This document shows positions 4,641 through 5,496 of a DNA stretch of 5,496 nt, piece after piece. Position numbers and translations under genes: made by a program. Each line of letters begins with the position of its first letter. Position 1 is the first letter of the stretch. Under the pieces are notes generated by a model, which ran no database searches, was not told the DNA's origin, and saw nothing but the letters and a program-made list of their open reading frames with translations. The stretch comes from Actinomycetota bacterium (GTDB taxonomy: Bacteria > Actinomycetota > Acidimicrobiia > Acidimicrobiales > JAHWLA01). The stretch covers positions 1 through 5,496 of the forward strand of contig JAHWLA010000184.1 in assembly GCA_019347595.1 (NCBI GenBank), in the 5' to 3' direction.

Positions 4641-4737
4641 GACCCACGAGAACGGCAACCCCGGGGAAACCCGGGTGCGCAAAGCCACGGGCCTACCGGG
4701 AGCGGACCTCCCCAGGGCAGCCGGGCTACCGAATGGG
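4641..4737 (+). promoter_or_regulatory. Cyclic di-GMP-I (GEMM-I) riboswitch aptamer
   Basis: The element follows the GEMM-I layout in order. ACGGCAACC (4652-4660) is followed by a hairpin with stem ACCC/GGGT plus GGG/CCC, one bulged C and a GAAA tetraloop (4666-4669). Then comes the diagnostic GCGCAAAGCC core (4677-4686), CGGGCCTA, a P3 stem GGGAG/CTCCC (4698-4702/4708-4712), and the 3' block GGGCAGCCGGGCTACCGA (4715-4732). Compared with the Vibrio Vc2 aptamer, the ligand-contact positions G20 (4655), A47 (4682) and C92 (4729) are kept. A G at position 20 argues for c-di-GMP rather than the cGAMP-type (A20) variant. AGCC (4683-4686) pairs with GGCT (4724-4727), replacing the Vc2 G-U pair with G-C. 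A short P1 may form from CCCA (4643-4646) and TGGG (4734-4737). The aptamer ends 34 nt before the start of a secreted CAP-domain protein, which it presumably controls. Confidence 0.87.
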
Positions 4738-4766
4738 GGGCCTCGGCCCTCCGTGATGCAGGAGGA
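4735..4766 (+). promoter_or_regulatory. Putative riboswitch expression platform and ribosome binding site
   Basis: GGGGGGC (4735-4741) and GCCCTCC (4746-4752) form a 7-bp hairpin with a CTCG tetraloop and one G-U pair. It is not followed by a T-tract, so it is not a standard terminator. The Shine-Dalgarno GGAGG (4761-4765) is 6 nt before GTG 4772, and it is perfectly complementary to CCTCC (4748-4752), the 3' arm of that hairpin. The two pairings exclude each other, and the hairpin's 5' arm overlaps the aptamer's possible P1 strand. This suggests control of translation initiation; the direction of the switch is inferred, not shown. Confidence 0.5.
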
Positions 4767-4771
4767 CCGCA

Positions 4772-5496
4772 GTGCGAGCAGTACGTCGACTTTTCGTCGC
4801 TTCTCTGGCGACGTGCCTGGCCTTGGTAGCCATGCCCTTCCTCGATGGCCCGGCCCGCGCCGACGCCGTCAGCGATGAAGCCGCCTTCGTGCAGCGGCTC
4901 AACGCCGTGCGCGCCTCCAAGGGCCTCCCCGCCCTCGCCGTCGACATCCGAGTGACGGACGTCGCCCGTGCCTGGTCGGCCACCATGGCGGGCGCCAACC
5001 GGCTGTACCACAACCCCAATCTGGCGGCCCAGATGCCCGCCGACTGGATCAAGATCGGCGAGAACGTGGGCTACGGCGGCTCGGTGCAGGCAGTCGCCGA
5101 CGCCTTCGTCGCCAGCCCCGACCACTACCGCAACATCGTCGACCCCGACTTCAACTCGGTCGGCGTCGGCGTCGTGTGGACGGGCACCCGCTTGTGGGTC
5201 ACCCAGAACTTCATGAAGGCGCCCCCGCAGACGATCGCCACGGCGAAGCCCAACCTCCCCGGCTGGTATCGCTTGGCGGGCGCAGGTGGCGAGGTCTACA
5301 ACTTCGGCTCGGCCGGTGCGTTCCCGAACGCGCCCACGTCGGCGCCCATCGCCGCCATCGCCTCCACCAAGTCGGGCGGCGGCTACTGGACGGCTGCGGC
5401 CAACGGCGCCGTCTTCTCCTTCGGCGACGCGCGCTTCCACGGTTCCATGGCGGGCGCCAAGCTCAACTCGCCGGTCGTCGGCATGGCGGCCACCAA
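4772..5496 (+). CDS. Secreted CAP-domain protein with C-terminal glycine-rich propeller-like repeats, 3' end outside window
   Basis: The frame starts at GTG 4772, set by GGAGG at 4761-4765, and stays open for 241 codons to the window edge. Residues 1-30 form a signal peptide: basic RAVRR, a hydrophobic core, and an A-R-A cleavage site before Asp31. Residues 36-148 are a CAP/SCP domain (PF00188 type): FVQRLNAVRASKGLPAL, His80 in LYHNPN, Glu97 in IGENVGYGG, His118 in SPDHYRNIVDPDFNSVGVGV, then WVTQNFM. From about residue 165 a repeat region begins, WYRLAGAGGEVYNFGSAGAF then SGGGYWTAAANGAVFSFGDA, with a unit of roughly 40 residues that probably continues beyond the edge. Such repeats resemble beta-propeller modules of acidimicrobial secreted proteins. 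The protein is extracellular or wall-associated. Bacterial CAP proteins have no single known activity. It is preceded by a c-di-GMP riboswitch and is divergent from the YbaK-like gene. Confidence 0.9.
   Translation, partial: MRAVRRLFVASLATCLALVAMPFLDGPARADAVSDEAAFVQRLNAVRASKGLPALAVDIRVTDVARAWSATMAGANRLYHNPNLAAQMPADWIKIGENVGYGGSVQAVADAFVASPDHYRNIVDPDFNSVGVGVVWTGTRLWVTQNFMKAPPQTIATAKPNLPGWYRLAGAGGEVYNFGSAGAFPNAPTSAPIAAIASTKSGGGYWTAAANGAVFSFGDARFHGSMAGAKLNSPVVGMAAT

Noticed and set aside
4735..4752. Intrinsic transcription terminator after the riboswitch
   Set aside because: The hairpin is strong but GTGATGCAGGAGG follows it rather than a T-tract, so translational control fits better.
4580..5440. 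N-terminal extension of the YbaK-family frame to 5440 on the minus strand
   Set aside because: It runs through the riboswitch and antisense to the signal peptide and CAP domain, and the extension has shadow composition.

Overview
The window is high-GC bacterial DNA with a dense two-strand gene layout, several GTG starts and actinobacterial-type protein families. The protein at the right edge joins a CAP domain to glycine-rich 'GGGYW...FSFGDA' repeats. I associate that repeat type with secreted proteins of Acidimicrobiia-like Actinomycetota. The taxonomic placement is an inference from protein style, not from a marker gene.

Left part (1-2734), mostly metabolic genes. It starts with the 3' part of a crotonase/enoyl-CoA hydratase family gene (+), followed by a DJ-1/PfpI family protein resembling isonitrile hydratase (+). 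A nitronate-monooxygenase-like flavoprotein (-) converges on the latter with a 1-nt gap between stop codons. The flavoprotein is divergent from a YjbQ/UPF0047 family gene (+), with 54 nt between the start codons. Both the crotonase and the flavoprotein lack a catalytic residue that is canonical for their families.

Middle (2735-4065). There is a small, very acidic 59-residue protein (+), a short GC-rich direct-repeat patch, and then two minus-strand genes: a small XRE-type helix-turn-helix regulator and, upstream of it, a Vsr-like DNA mismatch endonuclease. The regulator has its own near-consensus promoter (TTGACA-N18-CATACT). This promoter is overlaid by nested palindromes, one of which is a perfect match to the Gram-positive/actinobacterial LexA (SOS) box CGAAC-N4-GTTCG. 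The regulator may therefore be damage-inducible, or it may repress itself through these sites.

Right part (4067-5496). A YbaK/aminoacyl-tRNA deacylase gene (-) is divergent from a secreted CAP-domain protein (+, cut by the window edge). The intergenic region holds what reads as a c-di-GMP-I (GEMM-I) riboswitch aptamer: GAAA tetraloop, GCAAAGCC core and the 3' CTACCG element, with the positions equivalent to G20, A47 and C92 of the Vibrio Vc2 aptamer retained. It is followed by a strong hairpin and a GGAGG ribosome binding site that could pair with that hairpin's 3' arm. A sigma-D/WhiG-like promoter match sits just upstream. The secreted protein thus looks controlled by the second messenger c-di-GMP. 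The riboswitch and the SOS-box promoter are the two most notable signals in the window.
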